From Macropodus opercularis (taxonomy: Eukaryota; Chordata; Actinopteri; Anabantiformes; Osphronemidae): a stretch of 64,000 nt of DNA. The DNA is taken from NCBI GenBank assembly GCA_030770545.1, contig CM061109.1, positions 3,844,001 to 3,908,000 on the forward strand. Direction: 5' to 3'. The notes under the pieces are model-generated. The model did not search any database, was not told where the DNA came from, and was given only the letters and a program-made list of their open reading frames with translations. The translations under genes were made by a program, and so were the position numbers. Shown one piece after another: positions 47,725-59,244 of the stretch. Within the stretch, counting starts at the first letter, position 1. Every line of letters begins with the position of its first letter.

Positions 47725-48609
47725 ATGACAGTACTGAACTGTTCAACAGTACTGTCAACGTTTGTCTTTTAGGTGAATTTTAGTTTCTGTGATTGATGTT
47801 TGTGGCCATGCTAACATTTTATCTGTAACTGTTAATGCTTTTAAGGTAAGGCTATTCTAGATCAAAACTTTGAGTAGTGGTGGTAATGGTGGCTTGATTT
47901 AGCTTAACATGAACTTTTATTTTGTACATTTGTGGCATTTCTTTCTGTTTTATTATTTTATTTTGACATGCAAAATTAGCCTTAGCCTCTGTTATTTTGC
48001 ATCACAGAACAGTAAAACGCTCAGGGTAGATTTAAGTTATTCTTCATTTTAGAATAAAGCAAATTAAAACTTGCTTTGGTGACAGATGGCAAAGGGCTAC
48101 TGAAAATCTTTGTATCTGTGTCTTGAAATGAACCGTGTTTAGAAAATACAATGTTTAATTATATTCTATTTTGTGATTTGTGATCAATGTTTATGAAAAA
48201 ATAAAGATTGATTTTGCAATGTAGTACATTTGGTAACATTTACATAACTATAGTGAGTAAAACAACATCATACAAGTAAATAAATTTAACAGTCAATTAA
48301 AAAACAATATAATAAAATGTACTCAACTATTAGAACAAGATTTACTTAATATTTTCTTGCTCATGAGGAGCCTGTGGAAAAAAATAAGTGATTTTAATAA
48401 AAGTAAATCATTACTTAAGTAAAATTAGGTAATATTTAATTTGCCTTTTCAATTGTGTTAAGATTAGTAGCAAGTACATTTAACTTTATTCTGGCAGGTA
48501 AGCTGTACTTAATATTTTGGCAGTAAAATGTACTTACAAAGCATAAGCGCACATTGTTACGAGGATTTAATCAAGTAAATCCTACAAATTAGTAAATTTT
48601 ATTTTAGTG
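47725..48609. other. AT-rich stretch without a gene
   Basis: Contains an AATAAA near 48200 that could serve the pseudogene upstream, and many agtaaa/tactta words at 48290-48600. I see no coding sequence. Confidence 0.5.
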
Positions 48610-49494
48610 TATAATCTGACAATGCTGTCTCTTCAAACAGTTCCAGTGGCACAAGACCAGGTTGTATGGCCAACGTTCTCACAAGTTTTTAACTATACAA
48701 GGACCCCCTGCTAACTGCCATTCAATATTCCAGCTAGAAACACGACACTGTCCCTGTTTAGATCCACTCATCAGCCTCGCACAAGCTTTTGCCAAATACA
48801 CAGCCATAGATGATGAGACGAGACAATTATTGCAAATATTCCCACCATACACGGTATCATATACAATCACATGCATATGGACATTCCCAACATCAGCAGG
48901 ACACTTATTCATCCTGTGTAGACTGGTTTTGTGATAATATGCAACCTGCATCACTTCCTCTGAATACTACTCAAGCAGATCCAGTTGAAGCCCCACTCAA
49001 TGATGCAAACATCACACATTCTGACACATAAAACACCTCAACATTCTCTGGGCCACTCAGGTCTGAACTCCTGACGTGGCCAAACCTAATTTTGAACAAG
49101 AAACAAGCCCCTAACTTACTTAGTTGAGACACTTTGCCCGCATCAGAGGCTTATGTTGAGCCTTTTGCCTCGGAGAACCGAGAAAGCTCAAGAACCAACT
49201 CTTTCTTTCTACTGCACCATGATGCGTGATGGCGATCAGAGTCCACGGACTAGGAACATCAAGGATGGATTCAAGTTCCAGGCTCAGCACCACACGTCGC
49301 TCTCATCATAGGGTTAAGAGATGCAACAGAAAGAATACAACCTACCACACGAGGATTAATGGACCAAGGGAGTAATGATCAAAACTAGGAGTATGTGCAA
49401 CACCCCAATCTTTCCAAAGAAAACCAAACATCAATGACTATAAGTTAGATCAACACTCATTAATGCAATAGTACAGGAATAACATCTTACTGTA
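48610..49494. other. Unassigned stretch before ERV2
   Basis: A 90-codon frame at 48662-48934 has no motif I recognise. Given its position it may be a decayed upstream part of the retrovirus that follows, but I cannot show that. Confidence 0.3.
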
Positions 49495-51165
49495 CCAGAC
49501 CCACACACACTGCTGTCCAACATTCCTCCAGGAATGGGCTGGTATACTGTGATCTTCATCATCTAGATATTCAATCCACAACACTGATGTATGTGGTCTA
49601 TGATGGCATTTTGATCTGCTCAAAAAGTAAAAAGCAGTGTGAAAGACTCAACTGCAGTATTTAAGGCCTTAGCAGCTGGACGTCATAAGCTCAGTAAAAG
49701 CAAGCTGCAGTTCTGTCAGAAAACTGTAGAGTCGTTGGGACGGCAGCTTAGTGGTGAAAAGAGGCTTATAGCACCGTCTCAGGTAGAAGCTGTTATAAAA
49801 GCTCCCCAACCACTAACTCTGGGACAGAAGTTGTCATTTTTGGGGATGGCTGGTTACAGCAGACCCTGGATATGTGACTATGCTATGACAGCAGCTCCTT
49901 TATGAAACATGAAAAGAGCAGCTGGACAAATAATCGTTCAGCCCCACTTGTGTGGACAGAAGAAGCTAAAGGAGCATTTCAGAAAAAGAGACCTGCAGAC
50001 TGCTCCAGCTTTAGCCAATCCTGACTATACGACACCATTTCACCTTTGTGTGGCTGAAAGACAAAACTGTGCTGATGCAAGACTCCCCCACAGGGAAACA
50101 GCCCATAGCCTGTTACAGCACTAAGCTTGATAACACTGAGGAGGGACTGACTCCCTGCTGCCAGAGATTGGCAGCAGCAGCATTTACCCATAAGTAAGCA
50201 TCAGTTCTAACAGTGGGACACCCTGTGACATTGTATGTATCTCACCAACTGCATGCTATGCTAACTAGTCCTTGATTTGTTGTTACACAGGCCAGAAGGA
50301 CTGGTTATGAAGTGTTACTATCAGGACAAGAACAAACTGTGCAGCGGTGCAACACAATAAATCCCACACGACTGCACACAAGAAACACACACATTCATGC
50401 AAGTATGAGAGAATTTGTACAACCAACCGATTCCATCAGATTCATTTTGTTTGTGGATGAGTCGTGCGTATGAAACAGGAAGGCATGCAGCATGTGGGGC
50501 ATTTTATAAAGTACAGCTTAGATCAGCCATGTTCAGCACAACTTGCTGATATTAGGGCCAAACAGCCACAATCTATCCAGACAGTGCATATGGCTATGGA
50601 GTGTGTCACATATGGATTTATCCATGCGGCTGGCTCACCTGTAGTGCATGGAGAAGCTGTGGCACAATTGATTCTCAAGTGCAGCTACCAAAAGAGTTAG
50701 AGGGAAAGATTCCTGTTTGTAGTAGTGCAGGTTTAGTAGATGGATGGAAGCTTGTCCAACAGCTGAACCAGACCACAAAGCAGCAGCTAAGTTTTTGTAT
50801 GCAGTGTTTCCCAGATTTGACAATGCCAGATACTAAATCATCAGACAAGGGTCCTCACTTTCTGTCAAGTGTGATAAGAGAAATGTTTCATATCCCAGGA
50901 GCAGCAGGTGATGGGCCCTCAGTCGGGCATCCTGGTCACCCTGCTCTTGACAACCTTGATGTACCTCCACGTACACCTGTCTGGGGACAAGACCTGTTGG
51001 AGGAGGAGAATGTTTCCTATCTTTTCCCTCTGTTCTGTTTGTCTTTGTTGTGCTAACCCTCTCAGGTTTAGCAAGACTCTCTCTACGTCCTTTTCTGCTC
51101 CTACGTCAGATATTCTTGAAATAAACAGTTTAAGGGATTTTCCTATTGTGCATCCTCAGTAGAAA
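49495..51165 (+). mobile_element. Endogenous retrovirus 2, degenerate pol and env start
   Basis: Fragments appear in retroviral order on the plus strand, in several frames. They are an RT piece near 49497-49560, an RT connection part with F-L-G-M-A-G-Y at 49639-49905, a following part at 49909-50200, an RNase H-like piece (50464-50700) and an integrase core piece with S-D-K-G-P-H in place of the usual Asp-Asn-Gly context (about 50700-50900). An env-like start with a hydrophobic leader follows at 50908-51162. Large parts are missing and no LTRs are visible. The wording of the RT and RNase H pieces differs from ERV1, so it is a separate gamma/epsilon-like lineage. Confidence 0.7.
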
Positions 51166-51795
51166 TTATTATTGTTACTTTTTTTATTATAGTTAATTTA
51201 AATATCATGATTCTTTACTTGTGCAGAAGACAACACCTTGTGTTGTTAAAACTACCAGCTAAGAGCAACAGACATTTCCATTTTTGTGCTTTACATGGGA
51301 AAACATCAACCAATACACCGTGGACACAGAACGACTTTGATTTGTTTTCACATGTATTTTTCAAAATATGTGTAACCCTATGGAAGAAATCTGGGCCATA
51401 AGTCTTCAAAAAATTAACTCCCAAACGAAAACAAGCTATTTGAACCAAAACTATGAAAAACTGTAGCCAAAGTTTCTCAATTCAAATATGTGTAAATTAT
51501 TATTAAAATAAACGTTATATTTAAAATTGGATGCTATATCTTTATTGATACATAACACCCATCACTGTAATAAAACTGTAATAAAAAGGCAAATAAAACT
51601 TCTGCCTGGCCGCAGTTGTCAGTTTGCATAAAGACTGCAAAACAATTTAACTGGTATCAACTTGGCTGCTACTGAATCTACAGAACTGGCCTCTATAGGG
51701 TTCAATGTTCCTCCCTAGCGCTCAGCGCCATCTACTGGCCCATGTAGCTGATTGCTCTAACAAGCACATCATTTACAATCCTCAAAACCTTGAGG

Positions 51796-51850
<55 letters not shown>

Positions 51851-53945
51851 GTGTGACTTATTTTCACTTTTCTCTCCTGAATTGCACCATGAACCTCTCA
51901 TAATTACTTTTACCTACTTTTATTGCATTACCTCTATTTACACATAGTTACATTTAAATGCGAGTTTCAGACAGAAAGTCAGTGTCTGGCAGAACTACAA
52001 AAAATCCCAAACATCTAAAACATGCAGAGAAACTCCACATCTGCTGTTTTTGTAGCTTTATACGTCAAAAATATATCAAAACTCTTTATGAGCATGACAT
52101 TTCTTATCTAGTAAACTCCTAAATCGAAACATATCAGCTAAACACAGCTGTGAGATAAATGTGAAGTACTTTGTTTTTCTGAACTGTAGTAAAGTTAAGA
52201 GGAGAGTGAAAACAAAACTTCTACCAACCTCTAAGTATCTGCATATGAAGCCGTATTTGTTTAGGTAATAGATCAGCTCCCACCACTGCCTGTTTTCTGC
52301 AGTGAAAGCAAGATTCAGTGGCGAACTGCTAACATCACCTGGTGGTGTTAATGTGCAAGTATCAGCTACACAACCAGCTGCTACTCTTGGACAACTTGCT
52401 GTGTTTTGGCACCTGTGGATCGGTTTAGGCTGACGCTGAAGCAATTTATTATTGGTTATTTTAACTAGCATTAAAATAAGCAGATGTTTTTAATGTTGTG
52501 GCTGTTTCTCTGATGTCATTGGTTGTCATGACATAACTAGACTAGAACCATAAATACCACATCAGGTCTTACACAGAGTACTTATAATTAATCTAAATAC
52601 CAGACAGGACATGATGCAATTAACAATTAACAGGCTTGTGCATTGGATTCAAATGGAAAATGTTTATTTCACCTAACATTAAACCACAAGTCTTTTCAAG
52701 TCAAGTGAAATTGTTGCAGTTTGCCATGACACTGCTCATGTACTGACACTCGAGCATTACACAGTTTCATGGAAAATCGAAGGCACGATGAAGAATCTGA
52801 ATCATGAAGGCAAACAATGCTCTGCCGTGTTTCAGGTGGAGGTGATCTGTTGTGCGGTATCACGACAGCTGGAGACGATGAACCCGACGCAGCATGTCCT
52901 GGATGGGAAGAGGTCACACAAAAAAAACATTCACCCATCAGGGGGCAGTCTTCACTGACAGATGGTGTGACCTCAGTAGAAGTGCACAGTTTGACATGAT
53001 ACATGTTGCTTGCTATTACCAAACAGTGATATACATCACTGACAGGTTTATAAAGCTTCCATCAACATCTATACTTGGGTTAGCAGATTTGGCTTTTTTT
53101 CATCCATTTCTCTTTGCTCCAACTCCTGGATTCTGGGGAGAGTATTTAAAGTTTTAACTTACCCGCAGTAAAAGCTCCCTCACAGTCTTGAAATGTTTCT
53201 ACGTGGGACAATGAGTCATAAGCATGAGAGAGAAGATTCCAACAGGATGTGGGATGAGAATGAAGCTATGATTAAAAGAAGCGGAAGAACAGGGGGTTGA
53301 GCATCAGGTGGACAAATAACTACTGCAAACTGTATGTTTGTACTTATACTTTCTGAAAGGTCTAGAAAAATTCTGTATTTACTGTCTAAATTAATCAAAT
53401 CCTGCATCTCTGGTGGCGTGGTGGTGCATCAACCTATGACACAGGTAGTTTGCACATTTAGGAAGGTTCAATCTGTGGCACTTCTGTTCTCCAGCCAGCT
53501 GAGGCAATGTCTCTTGGGACTTTGTAGCTGGTTCATGGAACACAGGTGTCATTTCATGTATCTGATTAATCAGGTTGAATTCTGGTTAGTCAGCGTCTTG
53601 CTTTTGTATTCTGGTTATTAGAGACCATCTTGCTCTGTACTTAGTCAGGTAGGATTTTGTTTTATAGACTAATTGTTATTGTATTTATCCTCATAGCGAG
53701 TGACTATAGTTAGTTGTTAGTTGCTAGTTGTTTGTTTATTAAAGACAATATTCCTGTTGAATCACAACCAGCCTTCCAGTGTCTGCTTTCTTGTTTGTCA
53801 CACATTCGCAGGTTTTGGAGTAGCGTATATTCCTATTCAGATGATGTCTTTTTGGTTAAAATGCTTCTGTCCCAGCATTTTAAATATGTCAAGTTAAACT
53901 TTTTTATCTAAAAATGAATTGAATTACACTAAATTTAAAACTTAT
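51166..53945. other. Long stretch without recognised genes
   Basis: AT-rich, mostly unique within the window. It contains a (CA)n microsatellite at 51798-51848. The open frames at 52076-52471 (minus) and 52696-53022 (minus) show no motif. Nothing else is supportable. Confidence 0.5.
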
Positions 53946-54274
53946 ACTGCATGAAAATGATCACTGAAAAAGACAATAAAACTGAAAAGCTGACGTGGCC
54001 TTTTCTAGGGATAACAGTAAGTATCACAGCAACAAATTGGTGTCATGGATCACATTAAAAATACAACTTCGAATGTACAACAGATGAAGAAATGCACAAT
54101 TATAATAAGAAGAACTTGATGTTTGACACTGACAGGTACTGACACCAATGATGTAAAAATGAAATCCAGGCAGGGGACCACAGTGATGGCCCTACTTCTT
54201 TACCTGATTATTAACATCCCATTGAAAGGAAGAGACATCTCAGTCTCAACTGCCACTGCAGGAGTGTACTTGTG
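53946..54274 (-). repeat. Inverted copy of the 38.8/40.9-kb and S sequences
   Basis: Reading on the minus strand, it matches 38748-38856 and then 40850-41095 with many substitutions. It is older than the nearly identical S copies. It includes the exon candidate of S, here disrupted by the LINE end that follows. Confidence 0.8.
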
Positions 54275-54288
54275 TGTCACCTGGAATT

Positions 54289-54589
54289 GTGAGTCAAATG
54301 ACTCCACAACACACCAACATGACTGGAAAGCATGTTTATAGTGTGATGTGTGCCGTGCGGTGAACATGTTGCATATAGGTTATTTTATTTTCTTTTTCTT
54401 TTTCCTTTTGGAACTTCTTCGCACTTATGTCCATACATGTACATACTGTCAAACAATTTTACTCTTTTTCTTTTTGTAATTATTGTAATCCTTTTATTCT
54501 GTCTGTAATTATGCTGCTGCTGGGTCATCAGAATTTCCCCATTGCGGGATAAATAAAGTCCTATCTATCTATCTATCTATCTAAATGTC
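54289..54589 (+). mobile_element. 5'-truncated non-LTR retrotransposon end with ATCT tail
   Basis: It ends cattgcgggataaataaag followed by (ATCT)n, a tail type seen in several fish LINEs. The 14-bp target duplication tgtcacctggaatt flanks it (54275-54288 and 54590-54603). It is unrelated to the L2-like family next to it. Confidence 0.8.
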
Positions 54590-54647
54590 TGTCACCTGGA
54601 ATTCAGTGGAAAAACAAAAACACAACAGATAGAGACCATATCTTTAC

Positions 54648-54937
54648 AGATTAAGAAGCTGTAAGTAAGTAAGTATCAGCATCAATAGGTGCTTAAAATG
54701 TCCTCATCTGCCTGAGCATGTTTTTCCATCCTGTCTACTGTAGTGAGTAGGTGTGGAACCTCAACTACCTACTCACTACCCTTCAGACAACTTCACCTGG
54801 ATGAATGAGAATCTCCACAGACAACTACAGACATTGTTTCTACCATAGCCCCAAGTACAAACCAGAGCACGTTGCTAACTTGTAACACATTCAGGCATAA
54901 GTTAATAAATAAAGGCAAAACAAGATATACACTTCAT
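54648..54937. repeat. 290-bp direct repeat, left of LINE
   Basis: It matches 56814-57103 over the same length, with two substitutions seen (catcctg/catcttg and actcact/actcaat). It consists of inverted S-type sequence. The LINE starts directly after it. Confidence 0.9.
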
Positions 54938-56222
54938 CTTGAAAAAAACGTAGCTAAACAATTATGTGACCACTTGCGTAGAAATGACCTATATGAAGAT
55001 TTCCAGTCAGGATTCAGATTACATCATAGCACAGAAACAGCTCTGATTAGAGTCACTAATGATCTTCTCACAGCTTCAGACAATGGTCTAGTTTCTGTAC
55101 TTGTCCTGTTAGATCTTAGTGCAGCATTTGATACGATAGATCACAAGATTCTATTGCAGAGACTGGAACATAGCTTTGGGATTAAAGGAAAAGCACTGGG
55201 ATGGTTTAAGTCTTATCTGTTGAACAGATTCCAATTCGTCCATGTTCATGATCAATCTTCCATCCGCACAGGAATTAACTTTGGAGTTCCACAGGGTTCT
55301 GTGCTTGGTCCAATACTTTTCAGTCTTTACATGTCTCCCCTTGGTAATATTATTAGAAAACATTCTATAAATTTCCACTGCTATGCAGATGATACTCAGT
55401 TATATTTGTCCATGAAACCAGAGGAAACAAACCAATTAGTCAAACTTCAGACTTGTTTAAATGATATCAAATCCTGGATGTCCCATAACTTTCTACAACT
55501 GAATTCAGATAAAACTGAGGTTATTATAATTGGTGCTAAAAACCAGAGAGACTCTTTATTGAATCAGATTGTTACTCTGGATGACATAACGTTAGCTTCA
55601 AGTTCTACTGTGAGGAACCTTGGTGTCATTGTTGACCAAGATCTGTCCTTTACACCATATAATAAAGAAATCTCTAGAACCGCCTACTTCCACCTGAGGA
55701 ATATTGCTAAAATTAGGAGCATCCTCTCACAGAGTGATGCTGAAAAATTAATCCATGCATTTGTTACCTCTAGGCTTGACTACTGTAACTCGCTACTCAT
55801 AGGTTGTCCCAATAACTCTTTGAAAATCCTCCAATTAATTCAAAATGCTGCAGCCAGAGTCTGACTGGACTTAGGAAGCGAGATCACATTTCTCCAACAT
55901 TAGCTTCTCTGCATTGGCTCCCTGTCAAAACTAGGATAGAATTCAAAATTCTTCTCCTCACCTACAAAGCTCTTCATAATAAAGCTCCATCTTATCTTAA
56001 AGACCTCATCGCTCCTTATGCTCCCAACAGAACGCTTCGTTCTCAGAGCGCTGGTCTGCTTGTGGTTCCTAGAGTTTCTAAATGTAGAACAGGAGGCAGA
56101 GCATTTAGCTACCAAGCTCCTCTCCTATGGAACCAGCTTCCAGTCCAGGTTCGAGAAGCAGACACCCTCTCTAGTTTTAAAACTAGGCTTAAAACCTTTC
56201 TTTTTGACAAAGCGTATAGTTA
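54938..56222 (+). pseudogene. LINE reverse transcriptase fragment
   Basis: This is the RT of a target-primed retrotransposon. The frame is open to TGA 55862-55864, and the open reading extends artificially into the left flank. Visible are an A-F-D-T-I-D-H segment with the first catalytic Asp, a G-V-P-Q-G-S-V-L-G-P box, and the Y-A-D-D-T core near 55382-55396. After the stop the C-terminal domain continues in another frame, with the P-Y-A-P-N-R-T-L-R-S stretch typical of L2-like elements, to about 56222. The N-terminal endonuclease is missing through 5' truncation. At least one stop and one frameshift follow insertion. Confidence 0.85.
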
Positions 56223-56813
56223 GAGATGGTTCTGGTCACCCTGAACCATCTCTTAGTTAAGCTGCTATAGACTTAGACTGCTGGGGGACGTCCTTTATTG
56301 ACTGAGCTCTTTTTTCTCTTTTTCTTCTATCCACTAACATGCCTCCATTTCCACATGTGACTAACTTTGTCCCTTTTCTCTCCTAGTTGTGCTTCTCCCC
56401 TTCTGTCTCTCTCTATCCTCATCTACAGGTATCATCAGACTCAGAGTCGTGTGTCTCCAGTGTTCAGTTGCTGGTCCAACCATCCTGCCTGTGTTCTGTT
56501 GCTGCTTGTTTTGTTGTTGTGGTTGTGTTCTTTTCTCTCTTCTCTATCCCCTCACCCCAGCCGGTCAAGGCAGATGGCCGCCCACACTGAGCCTGGGTCT
56601 GCTGGAGGTTTCTTCCTCTATAGAGGGAGTTTTTCCGCTGTCGCTATTTAACTGTACAATTTATCGATTGGCTACAATTAAAAGCTTGCTCTATGTGGGA
56701 ATTGTTGGGTTTAGTTGTGTAAGGTCTTAAAACCTTACTTGTAAAGCGCCTTGAGATAACTGATGTTGTGAATTGGCGCTATATAAATAAAGTTGAATTG
56801 AATTGAATTGAAT
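54938..56813 (+). mobile_element. L2-like LINE, 5' truncated
   Basis: Begins inside the RT domain and ends with a ggcgctatataaataaag-type 3' end plus repeated gaattgaatt. It has no endonuclease domain and no promoter region. The same 3' end is found at 13303-13812 (minus), 43000-43184 (plus) and about 58633-59132 (minus). Confidence 0.88.
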
Positions 56814-57103
56814 AGATTAAGAAGCTGTAAGTAAGTAAGTATCAGCATCAATAGGTGCTTAAAATGTCCTCATCTGCCTGAGCATGTTTTTCCATCTTGT
56901 CTACTGTAGTGAGTAGGTGTGGAACCTCAACTACCTACTCAATACCCTTCAGACAACTTCACCTGGATGAATGAGAATCTCCACAGACAACTACAGACAT
57001 TGTTTCTACCATAGCCCCAAGTACAAACCAGAGCACGTTGCTAACTTGTAACACATTCAGGCATAAGTTAATAAATAAAGGCAAAACAAGATATACACTT
57101 CAT
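56814..57103. repeat. 290-bp direct repeat, right of LINE
   Basis: The partner of 54648-54937. It starts right after the LINE tail and runs to acttcat, where the two copies diverge in following sequence. Confidence 0.9.
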
Positions 57104-58048
57104 TTAATATAGTATTTGACAAGTAAATTTTGCTCCTAAATTGTTATTAATTATCTACTATAGTTCTGTGGAAACAGAAATTCGAAACACTAATTCGAGC
57201 ATGGCCTCAGTCAGGTATCATCAATTGTGTTTATAATAATAATGTTACGGGTCCCAAGTCGGGTACCAGCGCAGCAAAGATGAAGCTGGGAAACAGGTAA
57301 CAATCAGGAGCAATTATGGATTGAAGCGCTCAGTTCACCTTCCCGAATAGCCTTTCTCTTTATTCATCTTTTCAACTAATAACAAAACATTTACTTCACT
57401 TAATATAATTTAACTCTATTAGCAATGTAAACCAACAAAAAATAACTTATCACAAAAAGATGTGCGTGTAGGAGCCTAAATACTATTACTATGAAAAGCA
57501 AATACATATGGTGTCCGTCTGCAGGACATAGTGTAGCAGACAGATGACACGGCGCATGCGCTACTCGACACGCCATGCATCTCACTGCTCACGTAGCGTG
57601 TAGCGAACTTCTAAACTCTAATTAAAGTTCATTGTAAGAGTGTACGTTCCCTATAAACAATTTAATAACATTCGCCGTACAAATATAAACTCTCTCTAAT
57701 GTGGTTTTCATTAGTTTTCCACCAATTGCTAACCTGGGAAACAGGTAACAATCAGGAGCAACTATGGATTGAAGCGCTCAGTTCACCTTCCCGAATAGCC
57801 TTGAGGTGGGGGCGGAGCTCCACCGCAAAAGCCTCCCTGGTGCAACTGCTTCCGTCCCAAAGGTTCCTACCTGAGATTTATGTTCCCGTGTGTTTACTAA
57901 ATAAATATGGGAATTGTATATCCAATTCTCCTATATTTTATAATATATATATATATATCCATCTAAATAAATTATACACAAATAAATCCACGTTTCATTT
58001 GTGGTGTATCACAATAAATTAATAATATTAGAATGAAATATGACAGAG
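57104..58048. other. AT-rich stretch with 69-bp direct repeats
   Basis: 57286-57354 and 57734-57802 are direct copies of 69 bp with one difference seen, separated by 379 bp. The preceding tgttacgggtcccaagtcgg (57244) is LTR-start-like, but no matching end was found. Short (TA)n at about 57945-57958. No gene is seen. Confidence 0.6.
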
Positions 58049-58240
58049 CAGCATGATGGTGTAGCAGTTAGCACTGTTGCCTCACAGCAAGAGGCTTTTT
58101 CTCTGTGTCTGTGTGGTTTTTCTTCAGTTTCTTCCATCAGCCCAATGACATGAAGTCAATTAATTTAAAATTGCTTGTAAGTGTGACTGAAAGAGTGAGC
58201 GATGATCTGTCTGTCTCTATAAGTAGCCCTGTGGTAGACT
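58049..58240 (+). mobile_element. tRNA-derived SINE-like sequence
   Basis: It opens with gatggtgtagcagttagcac, a box-A-like start common in teleost SINE-like repeats, then ctgttgcctcacagcaagag. A later part resembles the usual gtctgtgtggttt and gtgagc...tctgtctctat portions. The box B region appears deleted. Confidence 0.65.
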
Positions 58241-58252
58241 TTGTTCTTTTAC

Positions 58253-58411
58253 GTGTGTGTGTGTGTGTGTGTACAGGTTTAACATTGCATAAAGCTTTGC
58301 TTTAGTGACTAATGGTAACTAATTGATAAGAGATCCCATGAAAATCAGATCATTAATTTATACTTGAGTGTTTTCTGCAGGAAAACACATGGAACCAGCG
58401 TCTGGTTCCAT
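58253..58411. repeat. GT tract and inverted partner of 43.68-43.81 kb
   Basis: A (GT)n tract at 58253-58272 and the following sequence to about 58400 are the inverse of 43676-43814. Block L begins at 58412. Confidence 0.75.
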
Positions 58412-59244
58412 GCTTAATCTGTGCATTAATACCCCCATAGGTTTCAGTCCACCTCAAACCACAGCTGCAATATATGTGTTGCACTTTTGTCTATGTGCCT
58501 CTCAGCTATCTGCTCTCAGGTTAAAGCTGCAGTAACAGTCAAGTCGCTGGAGTAATCTGGACACAGAGGATTCTCATCCAGGATCGTGTAGAGGAAAGAC
58601 CATAAAAAATGAAATAAAAATAGATTCAATTTTCAATTCAATTCATTTCAACTTTATTTATATAGCAAAAATTCACAACATCAGTTATCTCAAGGCGCTT
58701 TACAAGTAAGGTTTAAGACCTTACACAACTAGACCCAACAAATCCCACATAGAGCAAGCTTTTAATTGTAGCCAATCAATAAATTGTACATTTTAATAGC
58801 AACAGCGGAAAAACTCCCTCTATAGAGGAAGAAACCTCCAGCAGACCCAGGCTCAGTGTGGGCGGCCATCTGCCTTGACCGGTTGGGGTGAGGGGATAGA
58901 GAAGAGAGAAAAGAACACAACCACAACAACAAAACAAGCAGCAACAGAACACAGGCAGAATGGTTGGACCAGCAAATGAACACTGGAGACACACGGCTCT
59001 GAGTCTGACGATACCTGGAGATGAGAATAGAGTTAGTCACATGTAGACATGGAGGCATGTTAGTGGATACAGGAAATGGAAAAGTAGAGGGGCTCAGTGA
59101 ATGAAGGACGTCCCCCAGCATCTAAGTCTAAGAGACTCAATCAAATTCGACCTTTCTTTAATCTAGAGAGGAATCAGTGTCTGCTGAAACAAGACGTTGT
59201 GTAGCATGTTTCTTAGAATAAAGTCTCTTTTAAATGACCGACCG
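58412..59244 (-). repeat. Block L, copy 2, with L2-like LINE 3' end
   Basis: Nearly identical to 13087-13921, including the LINE tail on the minus strand (about 58633-59132) and the right-hand joint to a truncated satellite unit. Only a few substitutions are seen over 830 bp, so the duplication is recent. Confidence 0.88.

Noticed and set aside
51705..51947. 80-codon frame with a His-Thr run
   Set aside because: It is a translation of the (CA)n microsatellite.
38040..57103. A single large palindrome centred near 47 kb
   Set aside because: The inverted pairs are not nested in mirror order.
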